Of a stretch of DNA of 5,842 nucleotides, positions 1-5,842 are shown one piece after another (the stretch's first letter is position 1; every line of letters starts with the position of its first letter). Both the position numbers and the translations under genes were made by a program. Origin of the DNA: Bacteroidales bacterium (GTDB lineage: Bacteria > Bacteroidota > Bacteroidia > Bacteroidales > VadinHA17); the NCBI GenBank assembly GCA_030692905.1, contig JAUYBT010000025.1, forward strand, positions 1 to 5,842. Reading direction: 5' to 3'. A model generated the notes under the pieces. The model made no database searches and had not been told where the DNA came from. It was given only the letters and a program-made list of their open reading frames with translations.

Positions 1-151
1 CCACACCGTGTATAGCATTGGCCCCGGACATCAGAGGAGTGTGCAAAATGGCAGGAACATGGCTGATCACCTCAATACCAAGAAATATTGAAAGGATCAC
101 AATAAAAATAGCCTCCCTGTGTAATAAGAAAAATCCTAAAATATTTTCCAT
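1..151 (-). CDS. pntA2: NAD(P) transhydrogenase subunit alpha part 2, N-terminal 50 codons (partial)
   Basis: This is the membrane (dII) part of the alpha subunit of proton-translocating NAD(P) transhydrogenase. It helps form the proton channel that couples hydride transfer from NADH to NADP+ to the proton gradient across the inner membrane. Fifty codons are visible, starting MENILGFF at 151; the gene runs off the left edge. A hydrophobic helix spans about residues 14-30. The motif HTPLMSGANAIHGV (37-50) is the family signature seen in E. coli PntA and R. rubrum PntAB. The start lies 9 bases after the stop of alpha part 1, with no Shine-Dalgarno sequence, so translation is probably coupled. 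In this family the full subunit is roughly 100 residues, followed by pntB, which would lie outside the window. The gene symbol follows split-alpha usage; pntAB is the alternative name. Confidence 0.93.
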   Translation of the reverse strand, partial: MENILGFFLLHREAIFIVILSIFLGIEVISHVPAILHTPLMSGANAIHGV

Positions 152-160
152 GATATGTTT

Positions 161-1291
161 TTATTTGATATTTAGCATTTGCTTGATTCTCTGACTTATA
201 TACTCCTTACCATGAACAGCGGTCGTCCCGTTTATAATGTCATCCTGCATATTAAGAGCCAGGTTGCCATCTTTATCAACCATAATTTTCAGAAGATTGA
301 TAATGTTGCAACCGTACATCTTGCTGGCATCAGTAGGCATATCGGAAGGGTAATCAGATTTCCCGATAATATTTACCCCGTTCACAACTATTTTTTTCCC
401 GTTTTCAGTCAGTTCACAGTTACCTCCTGTTGAAGCAGCGAGGTCAACGATAACTGATCCGGGTTTCATGGCATTCACTGTTTCTTTAAGAAGAAGAACC
501 GGAGCTCTTCTGCCGGGAATCCGGGCAGTGGTAATAACAACATCAGCTGCTATAGCACGTTGTTGAATCAGTTCCTGCTGTTTCTTTTTAAACTCTTCGG
601 TTTGTTCAACAGCATATCCACCTGCAGCAGCATCTTCTTTTGAACCTTCAACTTCGATAAATTTTCCACCGAGACTTTTAACTTCCTCTTTAACAGCAGA
701 TCTTACATCGAATACCTCAACTATGGCCCCGAGTTTACGTGCAATCGCAATTGCCTGTAATCCGGCCACTCCGGCTCCCAGGATAAGCACCCGTGATGGT
801 TTAATTGTTCCGGCTGCTGACATGAACATCGGAAAGAATCTTGGTAATAACGATGCAGCATCAAGTACTGCTTTATAACCGGATACTGTAGCCATCGAAG
901 AGAGAATATCCATAGACTGAGCCCGCGTTGTCCTTGGTACCAGATCGAGTGCCAGAACTGTAAGTCCCTGATGACGGGCTTTCTCAAGCCATTTGCTGTT
1001 TTCAACAGGATTAAGAACCGAGCAAAGCACCTGCCCTTCTCTGAAAGAATTAATATCATCTTCTATCGGGGGATTGACTGAAAGCAACATTGCAGCTTTA
1101 GATACAACCTCTTTTCGTTCAACCGTCAAGGCACCGGCAGTCTGGTAAGCCTTGTCTGCAGCAAAAGCCCGTTCGCCGGCACCAAGTTCGACTAATACTT
1201 CAATACCCATCTTTTTCAATACGGTAACTTCACCAGGGAGAATTGCTACTCTTTTTTCAGTTCCCGATTCTTTGAGGATGCCTATAATCAT
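161..1291 (-). CDS. pntA1: NAD(P) transhydrogenase subunit alpha part 1 (NAD(H)-binding dI)
   Basis: This is the soluble, cytoplasmic NAD(H)-binding domain (dI) of proton-translocating transhydrogenase, which passes hydride between NADH and NADP+ bound on the beta subunit. At 376 residues it has the usual length for a split alpha subunit. An N-terminal AlaDH/PNT domain (about 1-135) starts GILKES and EKRVAILPGEV. The signature RAQSMDILSS follows at 123-132. R120, Q125 and D128 match the R127/Q132/D135 loop that contacts dIII in the R. rubrum protein. The Rossmann fold has GAGVAG (172-177) and an acidic D195 ending the second strand, as expected for NAD rather than NADP. A mobile-loop-like segment lies near GGYA (224-227), and KSDYPSDMPTDAS (311-323) is also typical. 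The gene sits 31 bases after the peptidase stop and 9 bases before alpha part 2. All expected residues are present, so it looks functional. AlaDH is excluded by the adjacent dII gene and the transhydrogenase-type loop. Confidence 0.96.
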   Translation of the reverse strand: MIIGILKESGTEKRVAILPGEVTVLKKMGIEVLVELGAGERAFAADKAYQTAGALTVERKEVVSKAAMLLSVNPPIEDDINSFREGQVLCSVLNPVENSKWLEKARHQGLTVLALDLVPRTTRAQSMDILSSMATVSGYKAVLDAASLLPRFFPMFMSAAGTIKPSRVLILGAGVAGLQAIAIARKLGAIVEVFDVRSAVKEEVKSLGGKFIEVEGSKEDAAAGGYAVEQTEEFKKKQQELIQQRAIAADVVITTARIPGRRAPVLLLKETVNAMKPGSVIVDLAASTGGNCELTENGKKIVVNGVNIIGKSDYPSDMPTDASKMYGCNIINLLKIMVDKDGNLALNMQDDIINGTTAVHGKEYISQRIKQMLNIK

Positions 1292-1322
1292 ATATTTGGT
1301 GTTTGGAGTGCCTGAAGTTAAA

Positions 1323-3485
1323 TCAAAAAAAGAAATTCCTTAACCAGAAGTTATTTGCTTCATTTCTCGAATGAATAGCTTTTGCTCCTCTCCATCCATG
1401 GCGTCCACCGGGGTAAAGCATAAATTCGAATGATTTTCCTTCATCCTGTAACCTGGAAATGAGGTATATGGAATTCTGCATGTGAACATTATCATCCATA
1501 TCTCCATGAGTCATATATAATTTCCCTTTGTAGTTTTTAACAAAATTAAGAGCCGAGCCATCTTTGTAACCTTCAGGATTATCCTGGGGAGTATCCATAA
1601 AGCGTTCGGTATAAATATTATCATAAAGACGATAATCAGTTACCGAAGAACCGGCAAACCCATGTGTCCAGTAGTCTGCCCCTTTGGTCAATGCCAGGCA
1701 GGTCATGTATCCGCCGTATGAGCTTCCTGTGATACCCATGCGGGCACCATCAATATAAGGCTTTGTGAGTAACCATTTCACTGCATCTTCATAATCAAGG
1801 ATTTCCCATTTGCCCAGGCTGCGATACATATAATCAAGACCTTTCTTTCCAAAATGACCTGAGCCACGGTGGTCAACTGAAAAGGTAATTATTCCATTCT
1901 GAGAATACCATGAAGGATTGCTTCCCTCCCATAAGTTTTTAACTTTCTTGTTGTCAGGACCTCCGTAGATTGTAAAAACTACCGGGTATTTTTTTGTTGG
2001 ATCAAAATTAACAGGATAAGTTATAATAGCCGGCATATTGAACAGTCCGTCGGAAGTCAGGATCTTTACTAATTCGGCTTTTGAGTTTTTTGTAGGATCA
2101 AATGCCGGTTGCTCAAACTTATGTATCTCCCTAAAAATTTTGGCTTTTTTATCGAGTGCAATCATAGTACCGGCGCTGACCACGCTGTTCCATGTATCAA
2201 CGAAGTAACTGCCTTTTGGAGAAATACTTACGTTATGTGTCCCGTTTCCGGTTGTTATCTGAAGCAAATTCTTACCATCGAGACCAACCCTGAAAAAATG
2301 TTTTTCAGTTGATTCATCACCGGTGGCTGAGAAATAGACCATTTTCATATCTTCATCCACCTTGTCGATACCGGTAATCCTGAAGTTGAAATTTGTAAGT
2401 TGTGTGATGAGTTTGCCATCCCATCCGTAATAATAAAGATTCTCCCAGTCATTTCTATAGCTTCTGACAATAAAGCCGGAATTGTTATTCATCACATAAA
2501 TATCCTCATAGAATTCAACCCAGGTCTTCCTGCTCTCGTCGTAGATCTGTGTAAAATCACCTGATGAGGGATCAGCCAGAATGATTTTGATATCATTCTG
2601 ATCGCGATTAACTACCTGTATAGCAAGCTTTTTACTATCAGGTGTCCAGAATGGCCATGCAATATACTGGTCAATGCTATAATCAGTTTTTACCCATACA
2701 GTTTTAGCAGATGCAACATCGGCAATACCCATTTTCACCTTCGGATTGGGATCGCCAGGTTTGGGATAAGGAGTAGCTTCGATAAGTCCATGGATACCAT
2801 CGGCTTCATCAAGTCTGTTCAGTGTGAATACAGGAACATCGGTCTCATCAGTTCTCAGGTAAGCCAGTTTATTTCCGTCGGGCGACCACCAGAATGCTGC
2901 ATAATGGCTCGGCCTGCCAAGTATCTCCTCCATGTAAACCCAGGAAGAATAACCATTGTAAATTTTATCGGAAGCATCAAAAGTAAGCCTGGTTTCCTTA
3001 TTGTTCACAAGATCATAAACATACAGATCCTTGTTTTTTGTATATGCTATCTTTATCCCATCGGGGGAAAAGCGGGCATTTACTTCGGCTGTTTTGTCGT
3101 TTGTAAGCCTCCTCAATTCCTTATCACTGATTGCAAAAAAGAAGAGATCATTCTCCTTCACCAGGAGAACACTCTTCATATCAGGACTGATCACATCATT
3201 CATTGTTAATGTTGTTCCCTGTGGAAGTGATTGAGAAATCAATTCCCGATCGGATTTTGCCGGCGGAACAAAAATACCTTTCCCGGTTTTAATATCAACA
3301 CTCTGAACAACAGGATTTTTATCTGCATCAAATGTTCTGATCAGATAATGTGTATCATCGGTCCAGCCCATTATAGTATCCTGGTTACCGCCTCGTTGTG
3401 GCATCTGAGCCTTAGCCGGACTGATAAAAACCAACATTGACACCATCAGGCAAATAGAAATCTGAAGAAAACCTGGTCTTCTCAT
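1323..3485 (-). CDS. Secreted dipeptidyl peptidase IV (S9B prolyl oligopeptidase family)
   Basis: This serine exopeptidase is predicted to remove Xaa-Pro or Xaa-Ala dipeptides from peptide N termini outside the cytoplasm, probably in the periplasm. Its 720 residues are close to the length of bacterial DPP-IV. The N terminus (MRRPG, a hydrophobic stretch, then AKA-Q at 24-27) is a classical signal peptide with likely cleavage near residue 26. Residues about 60-460 form the beta-propeller, with blade repeats such as FSPDGIKIAYT (139-149), WSPDGNKLAYL (200-210) and WTPDSKKLAI (280-289). The Glu pair that binds the substrate N terminus is E186-E187 in WVYMEE. The alpha/beta hydrolase domain (about 470-720) carries Y507 (YGGP, oxyanion), nucleophile S589 in GSSYGGY, D664 and N666 in HGDMDDNVH, and H696 in GGRHGW. 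The triad is complete, so the enzyme should be active. The residue before W182 is Ser, where many homologues have Asp. The gene is the first of the minus-strand block and diverges from the acyltransferase gene. P. gingivalis homologues use the symbol dpp4. Confidence 0.95.
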   Translation of the reverse strand: MRRPGFLQISICLMVSMLVFISPAKAQMPQRGGNQDTIMGWTDDTHYLIRTFDADKNPVVQSVDIKTGKGIFVPPAKSDRELISQSLPQGTTLTMNDVISPDMKSVLLVKENDLFFFAISDKELRRLTNDKTAEVNARFSPDGIKIAYTKNKDLYVYDLVNNKETRLTFDASDKIYNGYSSWVYMEEILGRPSHYAAFWWSPDGNKLAYLRTDETDVPVFTLNRLDEADGIHGLIEATPYPKPGDPNPKVKMGIADVASAKTVWVKTDYSIDQYIAWPFWTPDSKKLAIQVVNRDQNDIKIILADPSSGDFTQIYDESRKTWVEFYEDIYVMNNNSGFIVRSYRNDWENLYYYGWDGKLITQLTNFNFRITGIDKVDEDMKMVYFSATGDESTEKHFFRVGLDGKNLLQITTGNGTHNVSISPKGSYFVDTWNSVVSAGTMIALDKKAKIFREIHKFEQPAFDPTKNSKAELVKILTSDGLFNMPAIITYPVNFDPTKKYPVVFTIYGGPDNKKVKNLWEGSNPSWYSQNGIITFSVDHRGSGHFGKKGLDYMYRSLGKWEILDYEDAVKWLLTKPYIDGARMGITGSSYGGYMTCLALTKGADYWTHGFAGSSVTDYRLYDNIYTERFMDTPQDNPEGYKDGSALNFVKNYKGKLYMTHGDMDDNVHMQNSIYLISRLQDEGKSFEFMLYPGGRHGWRGAKAIHSRNEANNFWLRNFFF

Positions 3486-3501
3486 AAGTAATGTATTTTA
3501 A

Positions 3502-3517
3502 TTGTGAATATTCATAA
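3502..3517. promoter_or_regulatory. Palindrome in the peptidase 5' leader
   Basis: TGAATATTCA (3505-3514) is a perfect 10-base palindrome. It extends to TT-G-TGAATATTCA-T-AA with one mismatched pair. It lies between the candidate -7 box and the peptidase start codon, where an operator could act, but its AT content makes chance occurrence quite possible. Confidence 0.2.
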
Positions 3518-3526
3518 ACAGGGGAG

Positions 3527-3534
3527 CAAAAATA
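3527..3534 (-). promoter_or_regulatory. Candidate -7 box (TATTTTTG) for the peptidase gene
   Basis: On the minus strand these bases read TATTTTTG, an exact match to the Bacteroidota sigma-ABfr -7 consensus TAnnTTTG. They lie 41 bases upstream of the peptidase start, giving a plausible leader of about 35 bases. The expected TTG -33 element is not clear: the bases at the right distance (3554-3556) read ATG on the minus strand, two of three matching. The call rests on the -7 match and position only. Confidence 0.42.
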
Positions 3535-3560
3535 AGAATTTTTAATATTAATTCATCCTG

Positions 3561-3576
3561 TGTGTTGAACAACACA
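3561..3576. promoter_or_regulatory. Perfect inverted repeat, candidate operator
   Basis: TGTGTTG-AA-CAACACA has two perfect 7-base arms with a 2-base spacer, near the middle of the divergent spacer. It sits just upstream of the weak plus-strand -7 box, where a bound protein would overlap the -33 region. It is also about 40-55 bases upstream of the predicted peptidase start point, a typical activator position. The arms are richer in G and C than the surrounding DNA, which makes chance less likely. The size and symmetry fit a dimeric regulator. No regulator gene is in the window and the factor is unknown. It lacks a U-tract and a proper loop, so it is not a terminator. Confidence 0.42.
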
Positions 3577-3581
3577 AATCT

Positions 3582-3589
3582 GATATTTG
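3582..3589 (+). promoter_or_regulatory. Weak candidate -7 box (GATATTTG) for the acyltransferase gene
   Basis: GATATTTG matches five of the six fixed positions of TAnnTTTG and lies 29 bases before the acyltransferase start, a normal distance for a Bacteroidota promoter. No TTG is found at the expected 19-21 base spacing upstream. A rival box, TATTTTTA at 3602-3609, also matches five of six but is very close to the start codon. In this AT-rich DNA both could be chance. Confidence 0.22.
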
Positions 3590-3618
3590 ATAAACATTTC
3601 GTATTTTTACATTATTAA

Positions 3619-4929
3619 ATGGAGGGTAAGGGGATCGATACAAAATCTATTCAGGAGATCGGGTGGTTAAAACTTGATAATGCTGCGAAGCTATTTCCTG
3701 CTATCATGTCGAGCGAGTTGACCGCTGTATTCAGAATTACGGCAACTCTAAAGGAGCCTGTAAAGTTTTCTGCAATTAAGGAGGCGGTTGAAATTACGTC
3801 CGGACGATTTCCCTATTTCAGCGTATCACTCGGTAGCGGATTATTCTGGTATTATCTCGAATATAACCACCAATTTCCACGTATTCAAACTGAAGAAAAA
3901 ATCTCCTGTACGGCATTTGCAGTCAAAAGAAAAAATGAACCCCTTTACAGGATCCTTATTAAAGAGAACAGGGTATCTGTTGAGTTCATCCACATACTTA
4001 CCGATGGAAGTGGCGCTTTTGAATACTTTAAATCGCTGCTTTATACATATTTCAGGTTAACAGGAATAACCATCCGCTCGTCTGAGGGGATTATTTTACC
4101 AGACAGCCCGATTGCAAATGGTGAAATGGAAGATGGCTATAACAGGTTTTTCAGGAGAAAGATCCCTCCTCCCGGAAAACTGACAAAAGCATGGCATCTC
4201 CCATTCAATCTGAATGAGAAGCCACGATTGAGGATCATCCGTTCGGAAATTTCTCTTGATAAACTCCTGGATGCAGCAAGGGGTCATAAAGTAACAGTCA
4301 CTGAATATGTTGCTTCTGTTTATATGTTCTCACTTCAAAAGTTTTATCTTGAAGAAAAGAAAGACATGAAGAGACAGAAGAGAGGTGTTTTGCGTATTGA
4401 AGTACCGGTAAATCTCAGGAAAAAATTTCCGAGCAAAACCATGCGCAATTTTTCTCTCTTCGTAATGCCCGAAATTGACCTGAGACTGGGAGTTTACACT
4501 TTTGAGGAAATACTTAAGATTGTCCATCATCAGCTACAGGCCGGAACAGATGTAAAACAGATAACCAGATTTTTATCACAAAATGTCAGTCATGAAAAAA
4601 GTCCTTTCGTCAGGGTGCTTCCGCTTTTCATTAAAAGGATGGCTATTTCGGCTGTATATAAAAGACTCGGATCAAATCAGTGTTCCGGAATAATGACTAA
4701 TCTTGGCGCTGTTAACCTGCCAGCAGAGATGGAAGATCACATCGATTCTTTTGAAGTGGTGCCAACACCTCCAAATACACATGTTAAAATCAGTTGCGCC
4801 ATGGTGACTTTCAGGAATAAAATGCGACTGAATTTTTGTAGTATCTCCCAATCTACCGGACTGGAAAAACATTTCTTAAAGCATTTTACAGACTCGGGGA
4901 TACATGTTAAAGTACTGAATAATAAGTAA
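3619..4929 (+). CDS. Stand-alone condensation-fold acyltransferase (HxxxDG; alcohol acetyltransferase/PapA-like)
   Basis: This 436-residue protein appears to belong to the CoA-dependent acyltransferase/condensation superfamily, whose members (PapA5, alcohol acetyltransferases, NRPS condensation domains) move an acyl group from a thioester to an alcohol or amine. The catalytic motif HILTDG (H125, D129, G130) follows a beta-strand-like VSVEFI, as in the family. The start of the second half shows the typical VPVNLRKKF (262-270), then NFSLFVMPEID; TNLGAVNLP (360-368) resembles the conserved crossover/latch segment. The N terminus has WLKLDNAAKLFPAI (16-29). No signal peptide or transmembrane helix is seen, so it should act in the cytoplasm or at the membrane surface. 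An in-frame TAA directly precedes the ATG, which fixes the earliest start. It is followed after 11 bases by the zinc-ribbon membrane protein gene, forming an apparent operon. The superfamily is fairly sure. Donor, acceptor and product cannot be told from sequence. Confidence 0.72.
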   Translation: MEGKGIDTKSIQEIGWLKLDNAAKLFPAIMSSELTAVFRITATLKEPVKFSAIKEAVEITSGRFPYFSVSLGSGLFWYYLEYNHQFPRIQTEEKISCTAFAVKRKNEPLYRILIKENRVSVEFIHILTDGSGAFEYFKSLLYTYFRLTGITIRSSEGIILPDSPIANGEMEDGYNRFFRRKIPPPGKLTKAWHLPFNLNEKPRLRIIRSEISLDKLLDAARGHKVTVTEYVASVYMFSLQKFYLEEKKDMKRQKRGVLRIEVPVNLRKKFPSKTMRNFSLFVMPEIDLRLGVYTFEEILKIVHHQLQAGTDVKQITRFLSQNVSHEKSPFVRVLPLFIKRMAISAVYKRLGSNQCSGIMTNLGAVNLPAEMEDHIDSFEVVPTPPNTHVKISCAMVTFRNKMRLNFCSISQSTGLEKHFLKHFTDSGIHVKVLNNK

Positions 4930-4940
4930 ATATTTCTAAT

Positions 4941-5645
4941 ATGAATTTTTGCACCTATTGCGGAATAGAACTGGATATTGATGTTATTATCTGTCCTCTT
5001 TGCGGAAAAACCATCGGGAAGGAGCATAGTGCTGAATTGACAGATCAGACAGGGCATTACCCTTCCGATATAATATTATTATACAGAAAAGAGACAAGGA
5101 AACACATCTGGGAACTTACCGGAATAATAGCTTTTTCCGCAATAGCAGTTTGTTCTATTGTTGATCTCGTTATTAGCAGAAGTCTCTCATGGTCACTGTT
5201 TGCCGACACCTCAGTTTTAGCAGCCTGGATATGCCTCACCCTTATCCTCTTAGCATTTAAAAAGTATTATATAATTATCCCGGGGTTACTCATTACAATA
5301 CTTACGGAGCTGTTTTTATTAGACCTCTTTTCCGGACAGGCAGACTGGTTCTATGGTATCGGACTACCTATAACAATTGCCCTTTTTGTCTTTATCAGTA
5401 TTATTACATTGCTATGGAAGGTGGCTCTTTTTAAGGGTTTTAACATTCTTGCATTTGCGTTTCTTGTATTATCAGGATTTTGCATTGTTGCTGAGGTTTT
5501 TATCGATAAATTTCTTTTTAACACAATCGATATACGCTGGTCAGCAATAGTGGCAGTATCAATTCTTCCTATTGCACTTGTATTGCTCTTTGTGCACTAC
5601 AGAATGAAGAAGGGGAAGCGGTTAGATAGCTACTTTCATGTATAG
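4941..5645 (+). CDS. Zinc-ribbon, six-helix membrane protein (DUF6320-like)
   Basis: This 234-residue protein has two parts. Residues 1-24 form a zinc ribbon with C4 and C7 (FCTYCG) and C18 and C21 (CPLCG), presumably binding one zinc ion. After a polar linker carrying basic residues (RKETRK, 49-54), six hydrophobic segments follow at about 59-78, 86-106, 110-130, 138-159, 168-187 and 200-219, ending in a basic tail (RMKKGKR, 221-227). The charge pattern puts both termini and the ribbon in the cytoplasm. The layout resembles proteins annotated DUF6320, which I recall being found beside alcohol-acetyltransferase-like genes in Bacillota; that recollection needs a database check. The ATG is 11 bases after the acyltransferase stop, so the two are probably co-translated. 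No catalytic residues are evident. It could recruit the acyltransferase to the membrane or handle its lipid product, but this is inference. Confidence 0.75.
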   Translation: MNFCTYCGIELDIDVIICPLCGKTIGKEHSAELTDQTGHYPSDIILLYRKETRKHIWELTGIIAFSAIAVCSIVDLVISRSLSWSLFADTSVLAAWICLTLILLAFKKYYIIIPGLLITILTELFLLDLFSGQADWFYGIGLPITIALFVFISIITLLWKVALFKGFNILAFAFLVLSGFCIVAEVFIDKFLFNTIDIRWSAIVAVSILPIALVLLFVHYRMKKGKRLDSYFHV

Positions 5646-5652
5646 AGAGACA

Positions 5653-5680
5653 GGGGAGACGGGGCGAAAGGGTGAATGGG
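5653..5680 (+). repeat. G-rich tract with four regular G-runs (potential G-quadruplex)
   Basis: Four G-runs (5653-5656, 5661-5664, 5670-5672, 5678-5680) are separated by loops of 4, 5 and 5 bases, meeting the usual G3+N1-7 definition of a G-quadruplex motif on the plus strand. The runs recur about every 8 bases, like a decayed 8-base tandem repeat of GGGGAGAC type. The tract begins 8 bases after the membrane protein stop codon and is strikingly purine-rich against the AT-rich surroundings. No hairpin terminator was found here, so the tract may influence the 3' end of the operon transcript; that is speculation. Confidence 0.6.
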
Positions 5681-5710
5681 AGTTCAAAAGTGTAAGACAA
5701 TTCGGTATTA

Positions 5711-5842
5711 ACCGCATGTTATGTGAGGGGTGCTGAGAAAGTCCTTGATGAGTTTAAGAAAGAACTTGGAATTCAGGTCGGAGAATCGACTAAAGATAAT
5801 AAGTTTTCATTATCCAGTCTGAGATGCGTTGGAGCTTGCGGC
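5711..5842 (+). pseudogene. 5'-truncated NuoE/HymA-type [2Fe-2S] thioredoxin-like protein remnant
   Basis: The frame from 5711 reads TACYVRGAEKVLDEFKKELG, then IQVGESTKDNKFSLSSL and RCVGACG, continuing open to the window edge. This is the conserved C-terminal core of the 24-kDa [2Fe-2S] subunit of complex I (NuoE) and of the related HymA/HndA subunits of NAD(P)-linked hydrogenases. The second, third and fourth cluster cysteines are present (TAC, RC, GAC). The first, normally five residues before the second in VCTGTAC, is missing. An in-frame TAA lies at 5693-5695. No ATG or TTG lies between it and the homology; the only start-like codon is a GTG at 5723 inside the motif. The roughly 80 preceding residues of the family cannot fit, because the membrane protein gene ends at 5645. 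Codons GTT CAA AAG TGT at 5682-5693, out of frame, may be a decayed piece containing the first cysteine. The remnant continues beyond the window, so its right end is unknown. Confidence 0.72.

Larger units (their letters stand above)
3486..3618. other. Divergent intergenic control region
   Basis: This 133-bp AT-rich spacer lies between the start codons of the peptidase gene (minus) and the acyltransferase gene (plus), so it must hold the promoters for both directions. It contains a -7-like box for the minus strand, a perfect inverted repeat near its centre and a second palindrome in the peptidase leader; each is listed separately. No Shine-Dalgarno sequence precedes either start, as is normal in Bacteroidota. 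No small ORF or RNA gene was recognised. Confidence 0.7.

Noticed and set aside
721..1059. 112-codon minus-strand open frame overlapping pntA1 in another frame
   Set aside because: pntA1 carries all the conserved transhydrogenase motifs across this stretch, while the alternative frame shows no family features.
1292..1322. Separate promoter for the transhydrogenase genes in the 31-base gap
   Set aside because: No TAnnTTTG box occurs in the gap on the minus strand. A promoter within the end of the peptidase gene cannot be excluded but is not supported.
2790..3209. 139-codon open frame on the plus strand inside the peptidase gene
   Set aside because: It is antisense to conserved propeller coding sequence, its translation is cysteine- and isoleucine-rich without a recognisable domain, and it has no ribosome site. 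It is a shadow of the real gene.
3503..3517. CRP/FNR-like site starting TGTGA
   Set aside because: Only the left half matches; the right half lacks the complementary TCACA, so the simple palindrome reading is preferred.
3620..3625. GGAGG-like Shine-Dalgarno sequence
   Set aside because: It overlaps the start codon and second codon of the acyltransferase gene instead of preceding them. The next in-frame start codon is M30, far too distant and after the conserved WLKLDNAAKLFP segment, so it does not mark a different start.
4737..5057. 106-codon minus-strand open frame across the acyltransferase/membrane protein junction
   Set aside because: It runs antisense to both genes, including the zinc-ribbon codons, and its translation has no coherent domain.
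5646..5710. Rho-independent terminator after the membrane protein gene
   Set aside because: No stem with a following T-run is visible; the stretch is G- and purine-rich without complementary C-runs, so no terminator is called.

Overview
The window looks like chromosomal DNA from an anaerobic or facultative member of the Bacteroidota, probably order Bacteroidales or a relative. This is inferred from several signs: AT-rich spacers, genes without Shine-Dalgarno sequences, a TAnnTTTG-type -7 box, a secreted DPP-IV-type peptidase like those of Bacteroidales, and a split-alpha NAD(P) transhydrogenase. No rRNA or other marker gene is present to confirm it.

Layout. Positions 1-3485 form a minus-strand block transcribed right to left: a secreted S9B dipeptidyl peptidase IV (3485-1323), then 31 bases later NAD(P) transhydrogenase alpha part 1 (1291-161), then 9 bases later alpha part 2 (151 to the window edge). 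The beta subunit is expected beyond coordinate 1. The two pnt genes clearly belong together. The peptidase is close enough to be co-transcribed with them but has no obvious functional link.

A 133-bp divergent spacer (3486-3618) separates this block from a plus-strand pair. It holds a good -7 box for the peptidase, a perfect 7+7 inverted repeat near its middle, and a second palindrome in the peptidase leader.

The plus-strand pair (3619-4929 and 4941-5645, 11 bases apart) encodes a stand-alone condensation-fold acyltransferase with an HxxxDG active-site motif and a six-helix membrane protein with an N-terminal CxxC...CxxC zinc ribbon (DUF6320-like). This is the least understood and most interesting part of the window. 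A reasonable inference is that the two proteins work together in making or moving an acylated, probably lipid-like, product at the inner membrane. The substrate is unknown.

The right end (5646-5842) has a G-rich tract with four evenly spaced G-runs (a potential G-quadruplex). Next comes the C-terminal part of a NuoE/HymA-type [2Fe-2S] protein, in frame to the window edge but lacking its N-terminal half, its first cluster cysteine and a start codon. It appears to be a 5'-truncated remnant.

No tRNA, rRNA, CRISPR array or insertion sequence was seen, and no stretch over 300 bases lacks a gene.
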